NCBI RefSeq assembly: GCF_014164785.1
Contig: NZ_JACJFN010000002.1
Coordinates: forward strand, 496,001 to 560,000
Reading direction: 5' to 3'
Length of the DNA: 64,000 bases
Source: Aquipseudomonas guryensis
GTDB lineage: Bacteria; Pseudomonadota; Gammaproteobacteria; Pseudomonadales; Pseudomonadaceae
The notes beneath the pieces were generated by a model. The model saw only the letters and a program-made list of their open reading frames with translations. It did no database searches and was not told where the DNA came from. Position 1 is the first letter of the stretch. Each line of letters starts with the position of its first letter. This document shows, piece after piece, positions 1-8,348 of this stretch. A program made the translations under genes and the position numbers.

Positions 1-858
1 CTGGCTGAGTTCGGCCGGCAGCAGCGCGAGGTCATTGCTCGTGTATTGCGCAGCGTGCGCGAGCAGGGAGCCCTGGGTGCCGGCAGCCTGACCACTCGTA
101 CCGAGCGGGCCGGGCCCTGGTGGGACTGGAGCGCAGAGAAGCATGCACTGGAATGGTTGTTCGCCGCCGGCCAGGTGACGGTGGCTGGGCGGCGCGGCTT
201 CGAGCGTCTCTACGACCTGCCGGAGCGAGTGATTCCGCTGGCGCAGTTCGAGCATCCCGAACTGGATGAAGACGATGCGCAGCGCCAGTTGTTGCTGCGC
301 TCGGCAGATGCCCTGGGGGTGGCGACGGCGAAGGATCTACGCGATTACTACCGGCTGGATGCAGCCGACAGCAAGGTGCGCATCGCCGAGCTGGTCGAGG
401 CCGGTGAGTTGCAGCATGTTGCGGTCGAGGGTTGGTCGCAGCCGGCCTATTGCCGTGGCGAGCCAAAGCTGCCGCGGCGGATCAAGGCCAGCGCGCTGCT
501 GTCGCCTTTTGACTCACTGATCTGGGCGCGCGAACGCACCGAGCGACTGTTCGACTTCCACTACCGTCTGGAAATCTATACGCCACAACACAAGCGCGTG
601 CATGGCTACTACGTGCTGCCGTTTCTGCATGACGAGCGCTTGCAGGCGCGCCTCGACCTGCGCAGCGAGCGGGCGCAAGGGCGCCTGGCGGTGCATGCCG
701 TACATGTGGAGGAAAGTGGCTTGGACGAAGACGCACTGCTGGCGCTGGCGAGGCAGCTGAACGCGCTGGCTAGCTGGTTGGGGCTGCAGCGGGTAGTGCT
801 CAACTGCCGGTCGGCAGAGGCCACACGCTTGCGGCCTCTGTTGGCGAGTGACCTGTAG
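1..858 (+). CDS. ycaQ: YcaQ-family winged-helix DNA glycosylase, 5'-truncated by the window edge
   Basis: The reading frame is open from base 1, so the gene begins upstream; 285 C-terminal residues are visible. The stretch around residues 165-220, with PFDSLIWAR, LFDFHYRLE and KRVHGYYVLPFL, is the typical conserved core of YcaQ/AlkZ proteins (HTH_42 family). E. coli YcaQ is about 410 aa and unhooks interstrand DNA crosslinks. Its catalytic glutamine motif lies in the N-terminal part, which is outside the window, so activity cannot be judged. The TTG at 46 is only an internal in-frame codon, not the start. A hairpin repeat follows the stop within 3 bases. Confidence 0.85.
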   Translation: MAEFGRQQREVIARVLRSVREQGALGAGSLTTRTERAGPWWDWSAEKHALEWLFAAGQVTVAGRRGFERLYDLPERVIPLAQFEHPELDEDDAQRQLLLRSADALGVATAKDLRDYYRLDAADSKVRIAELVEAGELQHVAVEGWSQPAYCRGEPKLPRRIKASALLSPFDSLIWARERTERLFDFHYRLEIYTPQHKRVHGYYVLPFLHDERLQARLDLRSERAQGRLAVHAVHVEESGLDEDALLALARQLNALASWLGLQRVVLNCRSAEATRLRPLLASDL

Positions 859-860
859 CA

Positions 861-908
861 GCCAGCTTGCTGGCGATCCGCGTCGCCACTGATCGCCAGC
901 AAGCTGGC
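861..908. repeat. REP-like inverted repeat
   Basis: GCCAGCTTGCTGGCGAT at 861-877 is repeated as its exact reverse complement at 892-908, leaving a 14-nt loop. This sequence type (GGAGCCAGCTTGCTGGCGAT) is a familiar intergenic REP element in Pseudomonas. It lies between the convergent ycaQ and loiP genes and may act as a transcript end or mRNA stabiliser. Confidence 0.8.
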
Positions 909-945
909 TCCTACAAAAACGGGGTCGCAGCCCCGTGATTGCAAC

Positions 946-1698
946 TTACTTGTTAGCGGCGATGCGTGCGCGGATATGTGCGGCGCGTTCGGCGGAAGCC
1001 GGGTGGGAGTCGAACATGCTGCTCTCGCCACTGCCCAGCTTGGCCAGTTTCTCGAAGGCGGTGACCAGGCCTTCGCGGTTGACGCCGCGCTGGGTCAGCA
1101 GGTCGAAGGAGAAGTCATCCGCATCGGACTCCTGCGATTGGGAGAACTGCGCGTTGACCAGTGCCTCGCCCAGTTCGCCGATCTGCGAGCTGGACAGCGC
1201 CGCCGCAGCGCCATTGCCCGAAGAGGCGGCGGCATTGCGTGCGGCCGAGGTGGCGTAGGCTGCCTGCATGGCCTTCTTGGTATGACCCAGAGCCACGTGG
1301 CCCATCTCGTGGCCGAGTACGCCTTCCACTTCGTTGTCGGTCATCAGATCCATCAGGCCGCTGTACACGCGTACGCAACCGTTGGCCATGGCCCAGGCGT
1401 TGACCTCGTCGGTCAGGTAGACCTTGTAGTTCACCGGCGTGCCGTTGACCTGGCTACCGAGGTTGGCGGCGATCTTGTCCAGGCGCTGGCTGTATTCGCT
1501 GTCTGCCGGTGCGATGGGCGCTTCGGCGTCCATCTGCACGCAGGCCTGGTCGGCCTGGCTCTTCACTTCGGCGTCGCTGAGGGTGGCGGCCTGCATGGCC
1601 ATCACACCGGTCTGCAGCATGGCGTCCGGGCTCATGTTCTGGCAGCCGCTGAGCAGGGTGGCGAAGGCGAGGGCGGAAAAGGGGAATTGCAGTTTCAT
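946..1698 (-). CDS. loiP: LoiP-like M48 metalloprotease lipoprotein
   Basis: 250 aa. A lipoprotein signal (lipobox LLSGC, Cys19) is followed by an M48 peptidase domain with the zinc motif HEMGH inside VLGHEMGHVALGH. Further conserved blocks are NGCVRVYSGLMDLMTDNEVE, ESDADD (third zinc ligand region) and SMFDSHPASAERA. From memory, length and sequence match E. coli LoiP (YggG, 252 aa) nearly end to end. LoiP is an outer-membrane-anchored periplasmic protease that works with BepA on misassembled envelope proteins. It is monocistronic, convergent with ycaQ, and starts at ATG 1698 with AGGAAGAT upstream. Confidence 0.88.
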   Translation of the reverse strand: MKLQFPFSALAFATLLSGCQNMSPDAMLQTGVMAMQAATLSDAEVKSQADQACVQMDAEAPIAPADSEYSQRLDKIAANLGSQVNGTPVNYKVYLTDEVNAWAMANGCVRVYSGLMDLMTDNEVEGVLGHEMGHVALGHTKKAMQAAYATSAARNAAASSGNGAAAALSSSQIGELGEALVNAQFSQSQESDADDFSFDLLTQRGVNREGLVTAFEKLAKLGSGESSMFDSHPASAERAAHIRARIAANK

Positions 1699-2022
1699 CG
1701 GTCATCTTCCTTGGTGGGTGTATAAGCCGCGAGTCATTCCCGGCTGGGCGGTGCTTGCAGATCGCTGCATCACGTTCCGGACTCAAGACATCAGAGCCCG
1801 CAGACTGCGCGAATTGTTGCACAGGTGCCTGGGGTTGGTGCTGAAACAGGTCTCACTTGGCGTAGCCACTATCAACGATCTGGCCTTGATGGCGTCGTGC
1901 TTTTTAGTGGGCATAAGCCCTTGGGGGGCGAATTGCTCGCTGGATTTTGGGGCGCGGTAGGTGAGGTGCAGCCGTTGTACCGCCGGTCTGTTTAGTCAGC
2001 GCCACCTGCATACGCAAGCTTT
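1699..2022. other. Intergenic stretch without recognised gene
   Basis: 324 bp between the start of loiP and the end of the AraC gene. The loiP promoter should lie at its left side, but no clear -35/-10 pair was found. No ORF with coding character, RNA gene or long repeat was seen. Confidence 0.5.
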
Positions 2023-3039
2023 TCAGATTTTGTGGTACTGGCGCGGTGGTACGCCTTTCCAGCGTTTGAAGGCGTGGATGAAGTTGGATACTTCGCCATA
2101 ACCGAGGCGCTCGGCGATTTCCTCCAGGTTCAGGCCGCCGGTGGCCAACAGTTCTTCGGCCAGGGCCTGGCGCACTTCTTCCAGCAGGCTGCGAAAGCTG
2201 CTGCCTTCCTCGTCCAGGCGCCGGCGCAGGGTGCGCGAACTCATGCACAGGCTGGCGGCGACTTCCTCCATATCCGGCAAGCGACCGGGGCGGCTGAGCA
2301 GCAAGCTGCGAATCCGTCCGGCCAGGCCGCTGCGCTGGCGGCGCTTGTCCAGCAGGAGCTGGCACTGTTGCTCGCACAACTCCAGCGTCCGTGAATTGGC
2401 CCCGGGCAGCGGGCGGTCGAGCAACTGACGATCGACCACGAAGCGGTTGCAGGGCTGGTTGAAGTTCGGCAGCACGCCGATCTCGCTGAGGTACAGGCTG
2501 GGGTCGGCGGGGGCCGGGATGCACAGATCGACACGGCGAATCGGCAGGGGGGCGTTGATCAGCTCGCGTTGGGCATTGAGCATGCCACCCAAGTCACGCT
2601 CGAGGATGAAGGTGCGCAGGTCTGGCGGCACGGCACTGTCGTCGAGCAACAGATGCGCCTCGTCGCCATACTCCTCCAGCTGCATGTTGTGAAAAGCGTA
2701 GGTCAGGTCCAGGTAGCGCAGGCCCAGCCGCGCGGCGTCGCGATAGGTTGGGCTGCTGAGCAGGGCAAAACCCCAGATGCCATAGGTATTCAGTTGATAG
2801 CGTTTGCCCGCCAGCAGGCCGATCCCCGGTTGCTCGCCGAGGGCTGTGACCAGATTACGGATCAATAGCAGCTCCTGTTCGGCGGCGATTTCACTGGCGG
2901 GGTCAGCCAGCAGATGCCAACTCAGGCCGGTGCCGGCGAGGCAGGCATCAAGCGACAGACCCTGGTCGAGGCCGAACTGGGCCAGCAGTTGCACGCTGAT
3001 GGCGCTGCGCCGGGCGGGCCAGTGAGGTGTAGCGGTCAT
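2023..3039 (-). CDS. AraC-family regulator (Arabinose_bd type), VirS-like
   Basis: 338 aa. The N-terminal ~190 residues have the pattern of the PF12625 ligand-binding domain found in VirS and OruR-type regulators. The C-terminal ~90 residues form the double helix-turn-helix (SSRTLRRRLDEEGSSFRSLL and LGYGEVSNFIHAFKRWKGVPPRQY). The frame stays open far upstream, antisense to the monooxygenase, but ATG 3039 places the start just after the divergent promoter region and gives the family's usual length. It is divergent from the monooxygenase operon, with 108 bp between starts, so it probably controls that operon. The ligand is unknown. Confidence 0.85.
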   Translation of the reverse strand: MTATPHWPARRSAISVQLLAQFGLDQGLSLDACLAGTGLSWHLLADPASEIAAEQELLLIRNLVTALGEQPGIGLLAGKRYQLNTYGIWGFALLSSPTYRDAARLGLRYLDLTYAFHNMQLEEYGDEAHLLLDDSAVPPDLRTFILERDLGGMLNAQRELINAPLPIRRVDLCIPAPADPSLYLSEIGVLPNFNQPCNRFVVDRQLLDRPLPGANSRTLELCEQQCQLLLDKRRQRSGLAGRIRSLLLSRPGRLPDMEEVAASLCMSSRTLRRRLDEEGSSFRSLLEEVRQALAEELLATGGLNLEEIAERLGYGEVSNFIHAFKRWKGVPPRQYHKI

Positions 3040-3147
3040 GCAAGTTTGTCCGAAAGTCACAATTTTATGGCCGACTATGCCATAACTCGGGGGCCGTGCA
3101 GTACGTAGGATCTGCTCATCGCTTAATCGCGTTTCACGGAGACAAGA

Positions 3148-4620
3148 ATGCATAACAACACTCCTGAGCAGGCGCCCCTGGGCGTGCTGATCATCGGTTC
3201 GGGCTTTGCCGGCCTGGGCCTGGCCATGCGCCTGCGCCAGCAGGGCAGCGATGACTTCCTGATCCTGGAAAAGGCCGACCAACCCGGCGGCACCTGGCGC
3301 GACAATGACTACCCCGGCGCGGCCTGCGATGTGCCCTCGCACCTGTATTCCTTTTCCTTCGAGCCGAAGACCGACTGGAGCCGACGCTACGCCCCGCAGG
3401 CGGAGATCTTCACCTATGTGCAGCAATGCATTGCCAAGTACCAGCTGCAGCCGCGTATCCGCTGCAGCAGCGAAGTGAGCGAGGCCTGGTTCGATGAGTC
3501 GGCGGCGCTGTGGCGGGTTACGACTGTCGATGGCGCGCAGTTCAGTGCGCGGGCGCTGGTCAGTGCCTGTGGCCAGCTCAACCGCCCGCTGTACCCGCAG
3601 ATTGCCGGTATCGAGCGCTTCGCTGGAGAGAGCTTCCATTCGGCGCGTTGGCGGCATGACATCGACCTCAGTGGCAAGCGCGTGGCTGTGATCGGCACCG
3701 GCGCCAGCGCCATCCAGTTCGTCCCCGAGATCGTGCCCAAGGTGCAGCAGCTGACCCTGTTTCAGCGCACGGCCGCCTATGTGCTGCCCAAGCCGGATCG
3801 CGCCTACAGCCGCTTCGAGCTGGCGCTGATGCAGCGCTTTCCCTGGACGCAGAAACTCGACCGGGCCTTGCAGTACCTCTATCACGAGGCGCGTGGTGTG
3901 GCTTTTTTCGTCCTGCCGGGGTTGATGAAGCTGTATCGCGGCAGTTTTCTCCGCCATCTGCAGCGCCAGGTTAGCGACCCCGAGTTGCGCGCCAGGCTGA
4001 CCCCGGATTACCCGCTGGGTTGCAAGCGCATCCTGATCAGCAACGATTACTACCCGGCGCTGGCACAGCCGCAGGTGGAGGTGGTCAACCAGGCGATCCA
4101 CGAAGTCAGCGAGCATGGGGTGATCAGCGCCGATGGCCGCGAGCATGCGGCGGACGTACTGATCTATGGCACCGGTTTTGCCGCCAGCGATTTCCTCGCA
4201 CCGATGCACATCCGCGGCCTCGGCGGCCTTGAACTGAACCAGGCCTGGAAGGAGGGTGCCGAGGCTTACAAGGGCATCAGCGTCAATGGCTTCCCCAACC
4301 TGTTCATCCTCTACGGGCCGAACACCAACCTGGGCCACAACTCGATCATCTACATGCTCGAGAGCCAGTTTCCCTATGTGCTGAGCTGCCTGCAGCAACT
4401 GCAACAGGGCGTGCGTTACCTCGACGTGCGCGCGCCGGTGCAGCAGGCCTGGAACCAGCGCCTGCAACATGCCATCGAGCATTCGGTGTGGGAGCAGGGC
4501 TGCAACAGTTGGTACAAGAACGCCGCCGGCAAGCACACCAACAACTGGTCCGGCTTCACCTTCAGCTATCGCCGGCACACCCGCCAACCGGACTGGAGCG
4601 ACTATGACCGGGTCCGTTGA
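3148..4620 (+). CDS. Flavin-dependent monooxygenase (Baeyer-Villiger/FMO type)
   Basis: 490 aa. FAD-binding GSGFAG is at residues 17-22, followed by PGGTWRDNDYPGAACD, the class B monooxygenase signature. The BVMO-like motif FAGESFHSARWR is near residue 158 (the family fingerprint FxGxxxHxxxW normally ends P or D; here it is R). The NADPH-binding GTGASA is near 184 and the C-terminal IYGTGFAASDF is conserved. It should insert one oxygen into a ketone or aldehyde using NADPH and O2. ATG 3148 has GGAGACAAGA just upstream. It is the first gene of a three-gene operon: its end overlaps the esterase gene by 17 nt. Physiological substrate unknown. Confidence 0.87.
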   Translation: MHNNTPEQAPLGVLIIGSGFAGLGLAMRLRQQGSDDFLILEKADQPGGTWRDNDYPGAACDVPSHLYSFSFEPKTDWSRRYAPQAEIFTYVQQCIAKYQLQPRIRCSSEVSEAWFDESAALWRVTTVDGAQFSARALVSACGQLNRPLYPQIAGIERFAGESFHSARWRHDIDLSGKRVAVIGTGASAIQFVPEIVPKVQQLTLFQRTAAYVLPKPDRAYSRFELALMQRFPWTQKLDRALQYLYHEARGVAFFVLPGLMKLYRGSFLRHLQRQVSDPELRARLTPDYPLGCKRILISNDYYPALAQPQVEVVNQAIHEVSEHGVISADGREHAADVLIYGTGFAASDFLAPMHIRGLGGLELNQAWKEGAEAYKGISVNGFPNLFILYGPNTNLGHNSIIYMLESQFPYVLSCLQQLQQGVRYLDVRAPVQQAWNQRLQHAIEHSVWEQGCNSWYKNAAGKHTNNWSGFTFSYRRHTRQPDWSDYDRVR

Positions 4621-5539
4621 GCTGGCCGCGCCAAGCGGGCTGCGACAGCGCTGCCTGGCGCCGCTGTTGCGCGGCATGACCTGGCTGCTGTTTCGCAGTT
4701 TTTTCCAGCCGCGGGTGAGTGCCCAGGCTCAGCGCCGCCTGCTGCGCCTGTGCACCCGCATCACGCCGGTTTCCCCTGGCGTGCATATCGAGTCGGGCGA
4801 GCTGGGTGGCGTGCCTTGCGAATGGTTGCGCCCCGTCCAGGGCAACGGCTGGGTGCTGCTCTATCTGCATGGTGGCGCCTTTATCGTCGGTGCGCCGCAG
4901 ACCCATCGCAGCCTCACCAGTTACCTGGCCCGGCACGGACGCCTGGCTGTCTGTGCCCTGGACTATCGTTTGGCGCCGGAGCAGCCGTTTCCGGCGGCGC
5001 GCGACGATGCGTTGGCGGCCTATCGCGCGCTGCTCGCCAAGGGACAGCCGGCCGAGCGCATCGTGATTGCTGGCGATTCGGCTGGCGGTAACCTGACCCT
5101 GGCCACCGCGCTGCGTATGCGCGAGCTGGGCCTGCCATTGCCGGCAGCGCTGGTGTGTTTCTCCCCGGTCACCGATGTCAGTGGTGCCACCCAGCACCAT
5201 CCAGCCGCCGGCGATCCGCTGCTGAATGAGGCATGGCTGGGACAGGGGATAGACGCTTACTGCCCGGCGGGCATGGATCGGCGTGATCCCGCTGTGTCGC
5301 CGCTCTATGCTGAGTTGCAGGGGCTGCCGCCGTTGCTGGTGCAGGTCGGCGAGGATGAGATTCTCCTGTGCCAGAGCCAACTGCTGGCCGAGCATGCGCA
5401 GGCGGCAGGCGTGGACTGCACGCTGGAGCTGTATCGGCGTCAGTGGCATGTGTTCCAGATCAATTGCGGGCTGCTGCCCAGCGCCGATCAGGCCCTGCAG
5501 CGGGTGCTCGGCTTTCTCCGCCAGCGAGGTTGTCCATGA
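4604..5539 (+). CDS. HSL-type alpha/beta-hydrolase (esterase)
   Basis: 311 aa. Hormone-sensitive-lipase-type motifs: the oxyanion-hole HGGAF, the nucleophile elbow GDSAGG (Ser), a probable acid residue in VGEDEILL, and His in RQWHVFQ. The start ATG 4604 lies inside the end of the monooxygenase gene (17-nt overlap), giving translational coupling; its stop overlaps the next ATG by 4 nt. The frame is open further upstream, but that would read into the monooxygenase. A BVMO followed by an esterase suggests ester formation from a ketone followed by hydrolysis. Substrate unknown. It corresponds in position to LipR of the mycobacterial mymA operon. Confidence 0.87.
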   Translation: MTGSVELAAPSGLRQRCLAPLLRGMTWLLFRSFFQPRVSAQAQRRLLRLCTRITPVSPGVHIESGELGGVPCEWLRPVQGNGWVLLYLHGGAFIVGAPQTHRSLTSYLARHGRLAVCALDYRLAPEQPFPAARDDALAAYRALLAKGQPAERIVIAGDSAGGNLTLATALRMRELGLPLPAALVCFSPVTDVSGATQHHPAAGDPLLNEAWLGQGIDAYCPAGMDRRDPAVSPLYAELQGLPPLLVQVGEDEILLCQSQLLAEHAQAAGVDCTLELYRRQWHVFQINCGLLPSADQALQRVLGFLRQRGCP

Positions 5540-6297
5540 ACAATATCCTGATCACGGGGGCCGCTTCCGGTATAGGTGCGGCCACGGCACGGCTGTTCCA
5601 TGGCCGTGGCTGGAAGGTCGGTTTGCTGGATATCAACCACAGCGCCCTGGCCGAGCTGGCGGCAGAACTGGGCGGGGTCTGGCATGCCGAACTGGATGTG
5701 GCTGACCCTGGCGCCGTGCGTGAGGCCCTGGCCGATTTTGCCGCACTGCATGGCGGCCAGCTGCGCCTGCTGTTCAACTGCGCCGGTGTGCTGCGTTTCG
5801 GCCACTTTGAGGAAATCAGCCTGGAGGAGCATGCGCGCATCCTGCAAATCAACGTGCTCGGCCTGCTGCAGATGACTCATGCGGCTTTCCCTTATCTGAA
5901 GGCAACCCGCGACGCGCAGGTGATCAACATGGGGTCGGCCTCAGGGCTGTATGGCACGCCGCATATGGTCAGCTACTCGGCCTCCAAGTTCGCCGTGCGC
6001 GGTCTGACTGAGGCCTTGGAGCTGGAGTGGCAGCGCCATGGCATCCGTGTGGGCGACCTGATGCCACCGTTCGTGCGCACGCCGATGGTCGACAGCCAGC
6101 GCTTCGAACCACCGGCGCTGCGCCGCCTGGGCGTCAAGTTACGCGCCGAGGACATTGCCGCTGCCGTCTGGCTGCAGGCCGGGCAGTCGCAGGTGCATCG
6201 ACCGATCCACTGGTTGTTCAAGTTGATGTACTGGAGCGGCCAGGTTTCGCCAGCCTGGGTCAATCGCCTGATGATGCGTTGGCTCAGTCGTGCGTAA
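5536..6297 (+). CDS. Short-chain dehydrogenase/reductase
   Basis: 253 aa. Classical SDR: cofactor motif TGAASGIG at residues 7-14, NCAGV in the NAG position, catalytic Ser in MGSASG, and YSASK with the catalytic Tyr and Lys. Asp at the end of strand 2 (LLDIN) favours NAD(H). ATG 5536 overlaps the esterase stop (ATGA). Last gene of the monooxygenase operon; it could supply the ketone from an alcohol, or process the aldehyde or alcohol product. Its place corresponds to sadH in the virS-mymA locus. Confidence 0.85.
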   Translation: MNNILITGAASGIGAATARLFHGRGWKVGLLDINHSALAELAAELGGVWHAELDVADPGAVREALADFAALHGGQLRLLFNCAGVLRFGHFEEISLEEHARILQINVLGLLQMTHAAFPYLKATRDAQVINMGSASGLYGTPHMVSYSASKFAVRGLTEALELEWQRHGIRVGDLMPPFVRTPMVDSQRFEPPALRRLGVKLRAEDIAAAVWLQAGQSQVHRPIHWLFKLMYWSGQVSPAWVNRLMMRWLSRA

Positions 6298-6553
6298 GCT
6301 CCGTTTGTCGCGACGGTAACAATTTGATCGATTCTCCAGGCGACAGCCGCTGGCGCCGAGGACTACTCTGCAGGTGAAAGGTTCCGGTTGGTGTTCTGCC
6401 AAGCCAGCCTTTTGGTGCAACACGCTTCTGTCTCTGTGTGCGTCAACGTCGGGTTGCTACCCGGCGCGGGTCTCGTGCGGCACCGTCTGGTGCTGCCAAG
6501 TCGGTCTTTAGTGCCGGCTGCGGTCTATCAATCGCCTGAGAGGAGGTCGTTAG

Positions 6554-6895
6554 ATGAGCACAGTCATTCAGGAAGATGTCAGCAACAATGTTCTGCGCCG
6601 CATGAAGGAAGGGGGGTTCGATTTCGCTCGGGTCCATCCCATCGAGTTCTACGCCATTTTTCCCGACGAGGAGCGGGCTCGGCAGGTGGCAGGTACGTTT
6701 CGTGGTGAGTCGTTGAATGCCCAGGTCAGTGTGCGTGATGACGGGGCTTGGCACCTGCAGGTGAGCAAGGTGATGTACGCCACCCATGCAGGCATTGGTG
6801 ATTTCGAGCAAGACCTGGAGTCGCTGGTCGTACCGCTTGGCGGTGTGCTGGATGGGTGGGGTGTGACGCAGGAAGTTCGCGCCAGCCCGCGTTAG
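6554..6895 (+). CDS. RraB-family RNase E inhibitor-like protein
   Basis: 113 aa. The blocks FARVHPIEFYAIFPDEERARQVA, WHLQVSKVMYATHAGIGDFE and GGVLDGWGV match the RraB/YjgD family (PF06877), whose E. coli member (138 aa) binds RNase E and alters mRNA decay. This protein lacks the acidic extension seen in the enteric protein. Strong Shine-Dalgarno GAGAGGAGG sits 12 bases before ATG 6554. Monocistronic; the 256-bp upstream gap after the SDR gene was searched for riboswitch-like patterns and gave nothing convincing. Confidence 0.75.
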   Translation: MSTVIQEDVSNNVLRRMKEGGFDFARVHPIEFYAIFPDEERARQVAGTFRGESLNAQVSVRDDGAWHLQVSKVMYATHAGIGDFEQDLESLVVPLGGVLDGWGVTQEVRASPR

Positions 6896-6975
6896 ATACC
6901 AGTGCCTCCACGCCGGCTGACCCACGGGTTGGCCGGTGTTCAAGTTGCTTCCCTTATTCTTATCGTGTGCTGGGC

Positions 6976-7869
6976 TCAGCCGGCCGTGCGCTTGTGCAGC
7001 TGCTCCAGGTGAGCAATCACGTCGGGGGCGCCGGCCAGGCGGAGGCCTTCGCCCAGGGCATTGGCTTCGGCGGAAGCCTTGGGCAGCAGGAGGAACTCCG
7101 GCGCACCAGGGTTGCGCAGCAGCGAAAGACGCGCGTAGGGCAGGTGGTTGTCCAGCAGCAGGCCCATGAACGCCGGGTCGCTCCAGGCCTGCACCGGCAT
7201 GGCCAGCACGTGGTAGTGCTGTTTCAGTTCGGCCAGGCCGTACTGGCTGAGGCGATAGCGCGTCAGCTGTGCCGGCAGGTTGACTTCCAGGCCACGCAGG
7301 CGGGCATAGGCGATGGCGCAGGCGAAGGGCTCGCCGTATTGCTCTGAGGCCCAGAACAACCGCTCGCCATACCAGCTGGCCTGGCACAGTTCGATCGGCT
7401 CGCCCGCGAGAAAGCGTGGCAGTGCCGTGCTGATGGTCTTGAGGAAGTCCTTGTAGCTGATGATGCGCACGCTGCGGCAGGTCTGGGTCGCGGCAAACTC
7501 TTCGAAGGTGCTGAACATGCCGCCAGTTTCCGGTGGTGGGCTGCACAGGCCGTCGATACGGCGCAGATCGAAGTTGCTGAAGCTCAGTTGCTCCTGCTCG
7601 ACCACCCGCATCAGTACGGCGCGGGCTTCGGCCTTGTCTTCCTGGACCGGGCCGGAGAGGGCGTCGCGTGGCAGGTTGACCAGGCGCTGCAAGGGCGGGC
7701 CAGCCAGCCACCAGATGCTGTCCGCCGTTGCCGGCAGGGGCTGGAAAGGCAGCTGCAGGGTGCGGGAGCGCTCGAATACCATGCGTGCTACACGCCCGCT
7801 CAAGCCCAGGCGCTGAGCCAGAGCGGTAAGCCGTGATGCCAGGTTGGTGGTGGATTCGGACAGACTCAT
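6976..7869 (-). CDS. Conserved pseudomonad protein of unknown function (possibly DUF6685)
   Basis: 297 aa, soluble, no signal peptide or membrane segment. Blocks such as SIWWLAGPPLQ, SVRIISYKDFLKTIS and CQASWYGERLFWASEQ look strongly conserved. My recollection is that these belong to the Pseudomonas family annotated DUF6685, but I cannot verify it. Monocistronic, convergent with the RraB-like gene and divergent from the DUF2835 gene. No function is proposed. Confidence 0.65.
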   Translation of the reverse strand: MSLSESTTNLASRLTALAQRLGLSGRVARMVFERSRTLQLPFQPLPATADSIWWLAGPPLQRLVNLPRDALSGPVQEDKAEARAVLMRVVEQEQLSFSNFDLRRIDGLCSPPPETGGMFSTFEEFAATQTCRSVRIISYKDFLKTISTALPRFLAGEPIELCQASWYGERLFWASEQYGEPFACAIAYARLRGLEVNLPAQLTRYRLSQYGLAELKQHYHVLAMPVQAWSDPAFMGLLLDNHLPYARLSLLRNPGAPEFLLLPKASAEANALGEGLRLAGAPDVIAHLEQLHKRTAG

Positions 7870-8018
7870 GAGCCGCAGTGCATTCCTGGAACGTTGGTGC
7901 CAGTGTGGCAGAGCTGCTGCCGGCGCGCACTAGTCCGGCGCTCAAGGCCAGCCTGTTCGGGCTCTGCAAGCCACAGCAGCTGTGGCAGAATCGGGAAAAT
8001 CACGATGAGGTAGCCTCC

Positions 8019-8240
8019 ATGCCCAGCCTCGTGCTGGATATCGCTCTGCCGGCAGAGCGTTTTCGCGCCGTTTATCAGGGGCGCGCCAACCGGGTGTTAT
8101 TGTTCAGTCGCGATGGTCGCAAGGTTAGCTTGCCGGCCCATCATTTGCGGCCTTTCCTGCGCCACGATGGTATCTATGGGGTGTTCGAGCTCGAATTCAG
8201 CGTGGCTGGCGAGCTGCTGGAACTGCGCCAACTGCAATAA
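8019..8240 (+). CDS. Small DUF2835-family protein
   Basis: 73 aa. The pattern AERFRAVYQGRANRVLLFSRDGRKVSLPAHHLRPF followed by GIYGVFELEFS is that of the small PilZ-like DUF2835 proteins common in gammaproteobacteria. ATG 8019 was chosen because the product then has the family length; the frame is open further upstream without coding character. It sits 108 bp before pyrD. Function unknown. Confidence 0.75.
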   Translation: MPSLVLDIALPAERFRAVYQGRANRVLLFSRDGRKVSLPAHHLRPFLRHDGIYGVFELEFSVAGELLELRQLQ

Positions 8241-8298
8241 GCGCCCTCATTACCTGTCTTATTACCTGCTTGCCTCGCCTGAGGCTAGTGGGCGCGGC

Positions 8299-8304
8299 TA
8301 TAAT
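8299..8304 (+). promoter_or_regulatory. Possible -10 box of the pyrD promoter
   Basis: A perfect TATAAT lies 45 bp before the pyrD ATG. No convincing -35 is found at 16-18 bp (best candidate GCCTGA at 8277), so only the -10 is proposed. Confidence 0.4.
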
Positions 8305-8348
8305 CGCGGCCTGCTTCCCAACGCCACTCTATCCGAGCCGACTCGCCC

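Noticed and set aside
3040..4677. Very long open frame on the minus strand continuing the AraC gene upstream
   Set aside because: It is antisense to the monooxygenase, whose family motifs are clear; the AraC protein has normal length from ATG 3039.
6298..6553. Possible riboswitch or leader RNA before the RraB-like gene
   Set aside because: Compared by eye with glycine and c-di-GMP riboswitch patterns; no conserved core was found.
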